DNA of 64,000 nucleotides from Lysobacter arvi (GTDB lineage: Bacteria; Pseudomonadota; Gammaproteobacteria; Xanthomonadales; Xanthomonadaceae). A program made the position numbers and the translations under genes. Positions 34,552 to 42,652 of the stretch are shown here, in pieces. The notes under the pieces are model-generated. The model made no database searches. It was not told where the DNA came from and was given only the letters and a program-made list of their open reading frames with translations. Location of the stretch: positions 248,001-312,000 of the forward strand of contig JARUHG010000002.1 in NCBI GenBank assembly GCA_031216755.1, written 5' to 3'. Every line of letters starts with the position of its first letter. Within the stretch, counting starts at the first letter, position 1.

Positions 34552-36948
34552 TCAGGCCGGCGTCGGCCGCAACAGGCGACGCTCGAATTCCGCGGCGAGC
34601 ATCGGCGCGCCGAACAGGAAGCCCTGCACCTGCGCGCATTCGGCCGCCAGCAGCGGCGCGACCTGGGCCTCGCGCTCGACGCCTTCAGCCACCACCTGCA
34701 TCCCCAGGTTGCGCCCGAGCTCGACCACGGCACGCACGATCGCGAGCCCGGCCGGATCGCGGTCGATCTGGTCGGTGAACGCGCGATCGATCTTGAGCTT
34801 GCGCAGCGGGAATTCGCGCAGGTGGCTCAGGCTCGAGTAGCCGGTGCCGAAATCGTCCAGCGCCATCGCGACGCCCAGGTCGGACAGCGCGGTCATGGTC
34901 GCCACGCTGGAGGCGGGGTCGGTCATGATCTGGCGCTCGGTGATTTCCAGTTCGAGCCCGTTGGCCGGATAGCCGTGACGTCGCAGCACGCGATCGACCG
35001 CATTGCGCAGCCGGTTCGCGTCGCGGAACTGCGCGCTGGAGACGTTCACCGCCATGCGCATGGGCGTCAGGCCGCGGGCGCGCCACGCGGCCGACTGGCG
35101 CACGGCTTCCTCCAGCACCCATTCGCCGAGCTGCTCGATCAGCCCGTGCTCCTCGGCCACGGGAATGAACGTGGACGGCGTGATGCGTCCGTGCCGCGGA
35201 TGATCCCAGTACACCAGCGCTTCGGCGCCGATGACGCGACGCGTGCGCAGTTCGATGATCGGCTGGTAGAGCAGCACGAGCTGGCCAAGTTCCTGCGCAT
35301 TGCGCAGCTCGTTGAGCATCGCGAACCGGCGCGTCACCGACGCTTCCATGTCGGGCAGGAACCGCAGGTGCACGTTCTTGCCCGCGCCCTTGGCCTGGTA
35401 CATGGCGATGTCGGCGCGCTTGAGCAACTGGTCGTGGTCGCGGCCGTGCTCGGGGTGGCGCACGCTGCCCAGGCTCAGCGTGACGCCGAGCTGTTCGCCT
35501 TCCATCCACAGCGGCACGGCGACGCGGCGGATGAGTTCCTCCGCGATGCCCGCGTCGCGCGAGGGCGAACCGCCGGGCAGCAGGATGATGAATTCGTCGC
35601 CGCCGAAGCGGAACACCTCGCCGCGCTCGCCCACGCCTTCGCGCAGCCGGTGCGCGATCTGCGCCAGCACGCGGTCGCCGGCGCTGTGGCCGAGCGAATC
35701 GTTGATCTCCTTGAAGCCGTCCAGGTCGGCGAAGATCAGGCCGAAACCATCGGGATCGCGCTGCGCCAGCGCCTGCTCCAGGCGTACTTCGAACTTGCTG
35801 CGGTTGGGCAGGCCGGTGAGCGAATCGAAATACGCCAGGTGCGCGATGCGGTCCTGCGCCTGCTTGCGCTCGGTCAGGTCGAGGATCGAGGCGACCACGA
35901 GGTTGCGCCCCTGCACGGTGATCGGGCTCAGGCCGAGTTCCACGGGCACTTCGGTGCCGTCGCGACGCAGGCAATGCAGTTCGTGCTCGCCGGCGCCCAG
36001 GTGCGTCCTGCGCTGCACATGCAGGAAACGTGCGCGTTCTTCCGGGCAACGCGGCAGCAGGCGCTCGGGCACCAGCACTTCCACCGGCTGACCCGCGAGG
36101 TCGCCGCGCGAATAGCCGAGCAGGCGCTCGGCTTCGACGTTCGCCAGCGAAATGCGGCCGTCCGCATCGACGATGATCATCGCACCGGGCGCGCCGTCCA
36201 CGAGCGCGCGGAAACGCTGCTCGCTGGCGTGCAGGTCGCGCTGCGAGCCGATGGTGATCGCCGCCAGGTACAGCAGCGCGATGCCCACGATCACCAGGTT
36301 GAGCCGTTCGCCCGAAACCGCGCCCGGTGCCGCCAGGCACATCGCGTCGGGCGCGATCTGCAGCGCCGCCATGCCGGTGTAGTGCGTGCCGCACACGCCC
36401 AGGGCCATCAGTGCGGCCGCGGCGAGCTGCACGCCGAAGCGCGGCTCGTTGCCGATCCAGGAAAAGCGCGCGAGCAGGTGCAGCGCGACCAGCGACACGG
36501 CGAACGCCACGACGATGGACGCCACGACCCAGAACGTCGAGTACGTCGCAGCCGGCGAGAAAGGAATCGCCGCCATGCCGATGTAATGCATGCTGCAGAT
36601 GCCGATCGCCATGAACGCCGCCGCCAGCAGCACCTGCGCGAAACGGCGTCGCCGCGTGCCGGCCACGTACAGCGCGAGCACCGAGGCGAGCATCGCCGGC
36701 ACCACGGACAAGGCGGTCAGGCGCACGTCGAACACCATCGGCACCGGCAGGCGGAAGGCCATCATCCCGGTGAAATGCATCGACCAGATGCCTAGCCCGA
36801 ACGCGATGCCGCCCGCCCACACCCACAACGGCGTCCGCCGCGCGCTCGCGCTGCGCACGCGCCCGACGAGCTGGATCGCGACGAACGCCGCGAACCACGC
36901 AATGAGGAACGACAGGGCCATCGCCCTGAGGTCGTAACTTCCCTGCAT
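34552..36948 (-). CDS. MHYT-PAS-GGDEF-EAL cyclic-di-GMP enzyme
   Basis: A 798-residue inner-membrane protein starting at 36948 behind GGAGGGG. The N-terminal MHYT sensor (about 1-235) has seven helices with the copper/gas-binding motif three times (SMHFTGM, SMHYIGM, THYTGM). A PAS domain follows (about 245-365). The GGDEF domain has an intact GGDEF, but the upstream RxxD inhibitory site is not seen. The EAL domain has EALVYW, NVS, EITE, DDFGTGYSSL, KIDR and VAEGVE. Both catalytic cores therefore look complete, and it may make and break c-di-GMP. MHYT domains are thought to sense oxygen, CO or NO. No partner gene is adjacent. Confidence 0.93.
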   Translation of the reverse strand: MQGSYDLRAMALSFLIAWFAAFVAIQLVGRVRSASARRTPLWVWAGGIAFGLGIWSMHFTGMMAFRLPVPMVFDVRLTALSVVPAMLASVLALYVAGTRRRRFAQVLLAAAFMAIGICSMHYIGMAAIPFSPAATYSTFWVVASIVVAFAVSLVALHLLARFSWIGNEPRFGVQLAAAALMALGVCGTHYTGMAALQIAPDAMCLAAPGAVSGERLNLVIVGIALLYLAAITIGSQRDLHASEQRFRALVDGAPGAMIIVDADGRISLANVEAERLLGYSRGDLAGQPVEVLVPERLLPRCPEERARFLHVQRRTHLGAGEHELHCLRRDGTEVPVELGLSPITVQGRNLVVASILDLTERKQAQDRIAHLAYFDSLTGLPNRSKFEVRLEQALAQRDPDGFGLIFADLDGFKEINDSLGHSAGDRVLAQIAHRLREGVGERGEVFRFGGDEFIILLPGGSPSRDAGIAEELIRRVAVPLWMEGEQLGVTLSLGSVRHPEHGRDHDQLLKRADIAMYQAKGAGKNVHLRFLPDMEASVTRRFAMLNELRNAQELGQLVLLYQPIIELRTRRVIGAEALVYWDHPRHGRITPSTFIPVAEEHGLIEQLGEWVLEEAVRQSAAWRARGLTPMRMAVNVSSAQFRDANRLRNAVDRVLRRHGYPANGLELEITERQIMTDPASSVATMTALSDLGVAMALDDFGTGYSSLSHLREFPLRKLKIDRAFTDQIDRDPAGLAIVRAVVELGRNLGMQVVAEGVEREAQVAPLLAAECAQVQGFLFGAPMLAAEFERRLLRPTPA

Positions 36949-37146
36949 GCCGCTCCCCTCCCCAGAGAAGCAGACCGATGGTCTCAATGCCTATCGGCCG
37001 GGCGCGGCGGAACTTTAGGGCGGAAGTTGGCGGTTCGTTGGGCGGGGTGGGGTGGTTGGCCGGGTGGGCGGTAGCGGCTTCCGACCTCGGATGCCGGCGG
37101 CCCGCGCTGACGGTGGTCGGGCCATCTGTCGGCATCGAACCCCTCA

Positions 37147-37430
37147 CCGTCATCCCGGCGAATGCCGGGACCCAGGCCCGTAACCTTCAGGCACTCCAAC
37201 GACGTTGGACCGCCTCACCGTCATCCCGGCGAATGCCGGGACCCAGGCCCGTAACCTTCGGGCACTCCAACGACGTTGGACCGCCTCACCGTCATCCCGG
37301 CGAAGGCCGGGACCCAGGCCCGTAACCTTCGGGCACTCCAACGACGTTGGACCGCCTCACCGTCGTCCCGGCGAATGCCGGGACCCAGGCCCGTAACCTT
37401 CGGGCACTCCAACGACGTTGGACCGCCTCA
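37147..37430. repeat. Four tandem 71-bp palindromic repeat units
   Basis: Four head-to-tail copies of exactly 71 bp start at 37147, 37218, 37289 and 37360, differing at only a few positions. Each unit contains three small inverted repeats: CCCGGCGAATGCCGGG, GCCCGTAACCTTCGGGC and CCAACGACGTTGG. A single copy of the unit recurs at 39856 and a diverged copy at 46226. Short reading frames across it are repeat-derived and not genes. The rest of the gap between the GGDEF-EAL gene (ends 36948) and 37147 shows nothing recognisable. Confidence 0.95.
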
Positions 37431-37432
37431 CC

Positions 37433-37893
37433 GTCATTCCAGCGAAAGCTGGAATCCATGTTGACCTTGTCGTTGGCCGTTGCTCTTGCTCGTCCTTCCC
37501 GTGAAGGCGGGCTCGCGCTTCACTTCGGCGAAGCCGGACATCCATGGACGTTCCGGGCTTTACCCGAAGCGTTCAAGAGCAAAGAACAATCACCCGCCAA
37601 GCTTCCGATCGCCTGCGGCGCTCGGGTCACTTTTCTTTGCTCGCACAAAGAAAAGTAACCCAAAGAAAGTGCGTACAAGTCCAACCCAATCCTACGACCG
37701 GAAAGCGAAAGGGCGCGTTCGCGATTCGTTTGGCCCGCGCTTGCGGCGCGGGCGTTCGGTCGATGCGCGAGCCAGTGGCTCGCAAGCACGCATCGCCCTC
37801 ACTCCATGGCTCAGCGCTCACCGCCGCACATCCTGTGCGGCGCCCTCCGGGGCTAGCAACGAATAGGCGGTTCGGCAGCAACAGCAAGCAACA
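37433..37893. repeat. Long dispersed intergenic repeat, copy A (right end not matching)
   Basis: It begins with the 27-bp palindromic module (GTCATTCCAGCGAAAGC...) and matches copy B at 39929 through about 37893. A 54-bp stretch (37588-37641) is identical to 40099-40152, and there are two further near-identical blocks of about 46 bp. Hairpins include a perfect 11-bp stem ACTTTTCTTTG/CAAAGAAAAGT (37629-37656), GCCGCACA/TGTGCGGC (37823-37841) and CGAGCCA/TGGCTCG. The right-hand inverted copy of the 27-bp module found in copy B is missing. Frames inside it are not supported as genes. Confidence 0.85.
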
Positions 37894-37912
37894 GCAACAG
37901 CAACAGCAACAG
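37879..37912. repeat. CAACAG microsatellite
   Basis: About five imperfect CAACAG hexamers close the right end of repeat copy A, where copy B has only two or so. This is a likely slippage-prone tract. Confidence 0.85.
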
Positions 37913-38002
37913 GAAGGACAACAGGAGCGGCGCGAGGGCAGCTCCTGTACTACCCGGGAAAGCGAAGCGCACCTCGGCGCCAAGGCAGCGATCATCGAGA
38001 CC

Positions 38003-38031
38003 GGAAAACAGACAGGCCGCTTGCGCGGCCC
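38003..38031 (-). terminator. Possible terminator of sdaA
   Basis: A 6-bp GC stem (GGCCGC/GCGGCC, loop TTGC) lies 27 bp past the sdaA stop. On the minus strand it is followed by TGTCTGTTTT. The stem is short and the T run is displaced, so this is a weak call. Confidence 0.45.
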
Positions 38032-38057
38032 GTTCGATGCCCAACGAGGTCGCTCCG

Positions 38058-39455
38058 TCAGCACTCGATGACGTTCACCGCCAGGCCGCCGCGCGAGGTT
38101 TCCTTGTACTTGTCCTGCATGTCGCGACCGGTGTCGCGCATGGTCTTGATGACCTTGTCGAGCGAGACCTTGTGCTTGCCGTCGCCGCGCATCGCCATGC
38201 GGCTGGCGTTGATGGCCTTCACCGCACCCATCGCGTTGCGTTCGATGCAGGGAATCTGCACCAGCCCGCCGATCGGGTCGCAGGTCAGGCCCAGGTTGTG
38301 CTCCATGCCGATTTCCGCGGCGTTCTCGATCTGGCTCGACGTGCCACCGATCGCCGCGGTCAGCCCGGCGGCGGCCATCGAGCACGCCACGCCGACTTCG
38401 CCCTGGCAGCCGACTTCGGCGCCGGAGATGCTCGCGTTTTCCTTGTAGAGGATGCCCACCGCCGCAGCGGTCAGCAGGAACGTGCGCACGCCCTGGATGT
38501 TGGCGCCGGGGCAGAAGCGGTCGTAGTAATGCAGCACCGCCGGGATGATGCCCGCCGCGCCGTTCGTCGGCGCGGTGACGACGCGGCCGCCCGCGGCGTT
38601 CTCCTCGTTCACCGCCAGCGCGTAGAGGTTCACCCAGTCCAGCGTGGTGAGCGGATCGCGCATGGCCGCTTCCGGTCGCGAGGCGAGTTCGGAATGCAGC
38701 GCCGGCGCGCGACGCGACACGTGCAGGCCGCCCGGCAACGTGCCTTTCTCGCGGATGCCGCGCGCGACGCAGGCCTGCATCGCGTTCCAGATTTCGTCCA
38801 GGCCCGCGTCGATCTGCCCCGGCGTGCGCCACACCTGTTCGTTGGCGTACATCAGTTGCGCGATGCTCAGCCCGCTGTCGCGGCTGCGCGCGAGCAGTTC
38901 GTCGCCGGAGTGGAACGGATAGGGCAGTTCGGTCGTGTCGGCGACGATGCGGTCTTCGGCCGCTTCGTCCTGGTTCACCACGAAGCCGCCGCCGACCGAG
39001 TAGTAATCGCGCGTGGCGATCACCTCGCCGTTCGCATCGAACGCGGTGAAGCGCATGCCGTTGGTGTGGAACGGCAGCTTCTGCCGCTTGTTCATGATGA
39101 GGTCGTGCTTCTCGTCGAAGCCGATCTCGTGGCGATCGAACAGGCGGATGCGTCGGGTCGTGCGGATGCGCTCGAGCGCGGCCGGGATGATGTCCGGATC
39201 GATCTCGTTCGGAAGATGGCCTTCCAGCCCCATCAGCACGGCCTTGTCGGTGCCATGGCCGCGACCGGTGAGGGCCAGCGATCCGAACACTTCGGCGCGC
39301 ACGCGCGCGGTGCGGGCGAAGTCGCCGCCGTCGCCGTTGCCGCCTTCCAGCAGCCAGCGCTGCACGAAGCGCGCGGCTGCGCGCATCGGGCCGACGGTGT
39401 GGGACGAGCTCGGCCCGATGCCGATCTTGAAGAGGTCGAAACTGCTGACGGCCAC
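38058..39455 (-). CDS. sdaA: L-serine ammonia-lyase, iron-sulfur type
   Basis: A 465-residue single-chain serine deaminase converting L-serine to pyruvate and ammonia. GTG 39455 is chosen because TCCGGAG precedes it and the family start follows ([24 protein letters not shown]). Upstream codons are arginine/proline-rich and unlikely. The beta domain is followed by the catalytic alpha domain with [17 protein letters not shown]. Conserved cysteines for the oxygen-labile [4Fe-4S] cluster are in [12 protein letters not shown] and GLTCDPIGG. Length and motifs match bacterial SdaA. The gene is flanked on both sides by copies of the long intergenic repeat in the same orientation. Confidence 0.96.
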   Translation of the reverse strand: MAVSSFDLFKIGIGPSSSHTVGPMRAAARFVQRWLLEGGNGDGGDFARTARVRAEVFGSLALTGRGHGTDKAVLMGLEGHLPNEIDPDIIPAALERIRTTRRIRLFDRHEIGFDEKHDLIMNKRQKLPFHTNGMRFTAFDANGEVIATRDYYSVGGGFVVNQDEAAEDRIVADTTELPYPFHSGDELLARSRDSGLSIAQLMYANEQVWRTPGQIDAGLDEIWNAMQACVARGIREKGTLPGGLHVSRRAPALHSELASRPEAAMRDPLTTLDWVNLYALAVNEENAAGGRVVTAPTNGAAGIIPAVLHYYDRFCPGANIQGVRTFLLTAAAVGILYKENASISGAEVGCQGEVGVACSMAAAGLTAAIGGTSSQIENAAEIGMEHNLGLTCDPIGGLVQIPCIERNAMGAVKAINASRMAMRGDGKHKVSLDKVIKTMRDTGRDMQDKYKETSRGGLAVNVIEC

Positions 39456-39559
39456 GTACTGCTCCGGAAAAGGGCGCGGCGCGCACGGCGGGCGCGTCGG
39501 GAATCCCGCTATTCTACGCGGCCCGCGGGGCCCGCCCCGCCATACTCCGGCGCATTGCG

Positions 39560-39814
39560 ATGCAGGACGTGCCCACCGTCGCACCACCGCTGACGCTGTT
39601 CCAGCGCGACGATTGCCATCTGTGCGATCTCGCGCTGGAGGTGCTGGCGCAGGCGCGCGCGCCGGACTTCGAGAGCGTGTTCATCGACGGCGACGACGCG
39701 CTGGAGGTGCGTTACGGCGTGCGCGTGCCGGTGTTGCGCGACGAAACGCGCGGCGTCGAGCTGGACTGGCCGTTCGACGTTGCAGCGGTGTCGCGGTTTC
39801 TTGCGGGCGCGTAG
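39560..39814 (+). CDS. Glutaredoxin-like protein
   Basis: An 84-residue thioredoxin-fold protein with a CHLC redox motif ([16 protein letters not shown]) and the cis-proline strand [10 protein letters not shown]. This matches the DUF836/glutaredoxin 2-like family. It probably reduces a small thiol or disulfide partner in the cytoplasm. It is divergent from sdaA with 104 bp between starts. An oxygen-sensitive Fe-S enzyme next door makes a redox link tempting but unproven. Confidence 0.88.
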   Translation: MQDVPTVAPPLTLFQRDDCHLCDLALEVLAQARAPDFESVFIDGDDALEVRYGVRVPVLRDETRGVELDWPFDVAAVSRFLAGA

Positions 39815-39855
39815 TCGCTTCTTGAATCGGGCTTAACCGGAGCGTTGCACGTTAC

Positions 39856-39926
39856 CCGTCATCCCGGCGAACGCCGGGACCCAGGCCCGTAACGTGCGGG
39901 CACTCCAACGACAGTGGCCCGCCTGA
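39856..39926. repeat. Single 71-bp palindromic repeat unit
   Basis: One copy of the unit arrayed at 37147-37430, with a few changes (CGTAACGTGCGGGC hairpin and CCAACGACAGTGG). It joins the 27-bp palindromic module at the same base as in the other two loci. Confidence 0.92.
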
Positions 39927-39928
39927 CC

Positions 39929-40449
39929 GTCATTCCAGCGGAAGCTGGAATCCACTTTGATCTTGCCGTTGGCCGTTGGCCGTCGCTCTTGCTCTCTTGC
40001 TCGTCATTCCCGCGAAGGCGGGCTCGCGCTTCACTTCGGCGAAGCCGAACATCCATGGACTTTCCACGCTTACCCTTCAATGCGTAGGAGCAAAGAAGAA
40101 TCACCCGCCAAGCTTCCGATCGCCTGCGGCGCTCGGGTCACTTTTCTTTGCTTGCCCAAAGTCCGACTGGATTCCCTTCGGTCAAAAGTAACCAAAAGAA
40201 AGGGCCTTCCATTTGCCCAAATCAATCCTGCGACCGGCGAAGGAGTAGGCGCGTTCGCGATTCGTTTGGCCCGCGCTTGCGGCGCGGGCGTTCGGGCGAT
40301 GCGCGAGCCACACGCATCGCCCTCACTCCATGGCTCAGCGCTCACCGCCGCACATCCAGTGCGGCGCCCTTCGGGGTTAGCGACGAACAGGCTGTTCGAC
40401 AGCAACAGCAACGCAACGGCAGGTGGATTCCAGCTGTCGCTGGAATGAC
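39929..40449. repeat. 521-bp MITE-like repeat with 27-bp terminal inverted repeats (copy B)
   Basis: The left end (39929-39955) and the inverted right end (40423-40449) match at 25 of 27 positions. The interior matches copy A at 37433 over much of its length, with hairpins at equivalent places; the GCCGCAC/GTGCGGC stem is kept although its loop differs. The 11-bp stem of copy A is broken here by a changed loop. No transposase or convincing frame lies inside and no target-site duplication is obvious. Confidence 0.8.
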
Positions 40450-40465
40450 GACGAGCGCATCGCGT

Positions 40466-40495
40466 AGCCCCTCTACCGCGTGCGGGAGAGGGGCT
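40466..40495. repeat. Palindrome of the CCCCTCTCCCG repeat family
   Basis: A 9-bp perfect stem (AGCCCCTCT/AGAGGGGCT) with a 12-nt loop. It is the inverse-orientation relative of the CCCCAACCCCTCTCCCGG segment in the 46.3-47.0 kb array. The remaining ~100 bp up to the YceI stop shows nothing else. Confidence 0.7.
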
Positions 40496-40596
40496 GGGGT
40501 GAGGGCGATCCTGTAGCCAGGCAAGCGAAGCGCATCCGGAAAATCGGCGCAGTTAAGTCCTTCGCGAATGCCTATCCCGTTACCCCAAGAGGCGAG

Positions 40597-41151
40597 TTAC
40601 TTCGCCGGCGCGAACACCACCTTCGTGCTGACCGCCACTTCGTTCGGAATCAGCGCCGTGTCGGCCCAGTCGCCGCCGCCCACGCCGAAATCCAGCCGCT
40701 TCACGGTGGCCTTGCCGCTCAGCACCGGCTGCGCGCCGGGGGTCCAGGTGAAGGTCAGCGTGACCGGCTTGGTCACGCCGCGCAGGGTGAGCGTGCCGTC
40801 GGCCGCGTACTGGTTGCCGCCGAGGCTGCGGAACTTCGTGGCGGTGTAGCGCGCCTGCGGGAATTTGGCGATCGAAAAGAAGTCGGCGCCGCGCAGCGTG
40901 TCGTCGCGGTCGCTGTTGGCGGTGCTCGCAGCCGCGAGCGGAATCGTCACGTCGAGCTTCGACGTCGCCAACTGTGCCGGGTCGAAGCTCAGCCTGGTCG
41001 CGAAGCCCGGGATCTTGCCGGTGAAGGTTTCGCCTTCGTACTTGCTGGCGAAGACCAGCGAACTGCCGGCGGCCTGCACGTAGTCGGCGGCCAGGGCGGG
41101 AAATGCGAACGCAGCCAGCGCGGTGGCCAGCAGGACGGGCTTGATCGACAT
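40597..41151 (-). CDS. YceI family periplasmic protein (second of two)
   Basis: A 184-residue protein with a signal peptide (MSIKPVLLATALAAFAFPALAA, cleavage near residue 22) and a complete YceI lipocalin-like barrel: SSLVFASKYEGETFTGKI, the KLDVTIPLAAAST strand and DGTLTLRGVTKPVTLTF. YceI proteins bind isoprenoid-like lipids such as polyprenyl compounds in the periplasm. The ATG overlaps the stop of the cytochrome b561 gene (TGATG), so it is translationally coupled. It is the last gene of a three-gene operon. Confidence 0.93.
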   Translation of the reverse strand: MSIKPVLLATALAAFAFPALAADYVQAAGSSLVFASKYEGETFTGKIPGFATRLSFDPAQLATSKLDVTIPLAAASTANSDRDDTLRGADFFSIAKFPQARYTATKFRSLGGNQYAADGTLTLRGVTKPVTLTFTWTPGAQPVLSGKATVKRLDFGVGGGDWADTALIPNEVAVSTKVVFAPAK

Positions 41152-41744
41152 CAACGGATCTCCGGAAGGGGGGAGGGATCGGGCGAGGCAGCGCCACGGC
41201 GGCGCGGAAGCATGCGCGTCAACGTGGCGTCGTGCTGGAACAGGTGGTGGTAGAACGCGGCCGCGGCATGCACGGCGACCAGCGCGATCAGCGCCCAGAA
41301 CAGCCATTCGTGCGAATCGCGCATGACCGGCGCGAGCGCCTGGCTCGGCTCGGCGAGCTTGGGCACCTTGAACTGGCCGAACCAGCGCAGCGGGCGCAGG
41401 CCGCTCAGCGAGTCGTACAGCCAGCCCGACACCGGCACGGCGAAGGTCAGCACGTACAGCAGGACATGCGTGACGGTCGCGGCGCGCTCCTGCAGGCGCG
41501 GCGTGCCGGGCACCGGCCTGGGCGCACCGGCGAACACGCGCCACAACAGCCGCACCACGACGAGCGCGAGGAGGGTGAGGCCGAAGGATTTGTGCAGGTC
41601 GTACACCCAGAACCAGCGCGGCGACCTGGGCAGTTCCACCATCACCAGCCCGAGCACGCCCAGGCCGAGGATCAGCAGCACGATCACCCAGTGCAGCAGC
41701 TGGCTGACGGGGCCCCAGCGATCGGCGGAATTTCTCAACATCAT
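41151..41744 (-). CDS. Cytochrome b561 family membrane protein
   Basis: A 197-residue protein with four predicted helices. Haem-ligand histidines are expected in QLLHWVIVLLI, YDLHKSFGLTLL, ATVTHVLLYVLTFAVPVSGW and VAVHAAAAFYHHLFQHD. This is the bacterial CybB-like fold that passes electrons between membrane quinones and periplasmic acceptors. Two adjacent ATG codons (41744 and 41741) are possible starts; the first overlaps the stop of the upstream YceI gene. A cytochrome b561 between two YceI genes is a known arrangement and suggests a quinone or isoprenoid-linked redox role. Confidence 0.92.
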   Translation of the reverse strand: MMLRNSADRWGPVSQLLHWVIVLLILGLGVLGLVMVELPRSPRWFWVYDLHKSFGLTLLALVVVRLLWRVFAGAPRPVPGTPRLQERAATVTHVLLYVLTFAVPVSGWLYDSLSGLRPLRWFGQFKVPKLAEPSQALAPVMRDSHEWLFWALIALVAVHAAAAFYHHLFQHDATLTRMLPRRRGAASPDPSPLPEIR

Positions 41745-42457
41745 GGCGTGGGCTCGGGTTGGGTTTGAGGTTCGGACGGGTCGGTCTGCGGCTCGGGCGA
41801 CGGCGCGGCATCCTGCGCGTCCGCCTCGCCGCGCGTGCGTTCGGCTTCGGCCTCGATGCGCAGTTCCACGGCGTCGCCGATCACGGTCGGCCACGCGGTC
41901 ATGCCGAATTCGGCGCGACTGAGCGTCGCGCTCGCCGAGAAGCCCGCGGTGCGACGGAACGGCGGCAGCGGATGGCGCTTGAGCGCATTGAACGTGACGT
42001 CCATGCACAGCGGCCGGGTCACGCCGCGCAGGGTCAGATCGCCGCAGACCTTCGCACGATCCGCATCCACCGGTTCGATCGCCGTGGAGACGAAATGCGC
42101 GTCGGGATGGCGCTGGGTGTCGAGCAGGTTGGCCGCGCGCACGGCGTCGTTCCACTTCGCGTCACCGAGGTCCAGGCGCTCCAGCGGCACGCGCACGTCG
42201 AGCCGCGCGACGGACCAGTCGTCGCGATCGAACACCAGCGTGCCGGTGCTGCCCGATACCGTGCCCAGCGCCTTGGAAAAGCCGGCGTGCTCGATCGCGA
42301 AGAGCACTCGCGTGTGGACCGGATCGAGCGCGTACGCCTGCGGCTCGAATGCCTGGACGTTCGCCATCGCGCCCACGGCCGCCATCGCCAGGCAGACGGC
42401 GCGCAGCGGGCGCCGTGGGGCGGACGATCCCTGTGCCGGAGCGGGGCGTTGCGGCAT
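41741..42457 (-). CDS. YceI family protein with acidic C-terminal tail (first of two)
   Basis: A 238-residue protein starting at ATG 42457 behind a GGAGAG ribosome site. A signal peptide (about 1-40, APRRPLRAVCLAMAAVGAMANVQA) precedes the YceI barrel: YALDPVHTRVLFAIEHAGFSKALG, SVARLDVRVPLERLDLGDAK and DLTLRGVTRPLCMDV. Two cysteines lie in the conserved CGDLTLRGVTRPLC stretch. Unlike the other copy, it ends with a ~30-residue tail rich in Glu, Pro, Gln and Asp (EPQTDPSEPQTQPEPTP), probably disordered. It heads the operon; the stop overlaps the cytochrome b561 start. Confidence 0.92.
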   Translation of the reverse strand: MPQRPAPAQGSSAPRRPLRAVCLAMAAVGAMANVQAFEPQAYALDPVHTRVLFAIEHAGFSKALGTVSGSTGTLVFDRDDWSVARLDVRVPLERLDLGDAKWNDAVRAANLLDTQRHPDAHFVSTAIEPVDADRAKVCGDLTLRGVTRPLCMDVTFNALKRHPLPPFRRTAGFSASATLSRAEFGMTAWPTVIGDAVELRIEAEAERTRGEADAQDAAPSPEPQTDPSEPQTQPEPTP

Positions 42458-42652
42458 CGGACTCTCCGGCGGTGGACGATGCCGGGATTCTAGGCGCAGC
42501 CGGGTGAACAGGGCGGGCGAGCGGCGTAACGAACCGTTGCAGTCGCGTGCGCGGGCAGGGCGTGGCGGAAACCGCCGGAAAATGCGGCGTTCCCCTTGCC
42601 GATCCGGTTCGACCCACGTAAGACGTGCATCCTGTAGAGACAGGGGAACCGG

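Noticed and set aside
37147-37430. Evenly spaced repeats that could suggest a CRISPR array
   Set aside because: Units are contiguous 71-bp copies with no unique spacers, and there are no cas genes in the window.
37480-37950. Small frames inside repeat copy A, and the equivalents in copy B
   Set aside because: Shared residues simply follow DNA identity between the repeats. Frames differ between copies, lack ribosome sites, and cross hairpins.
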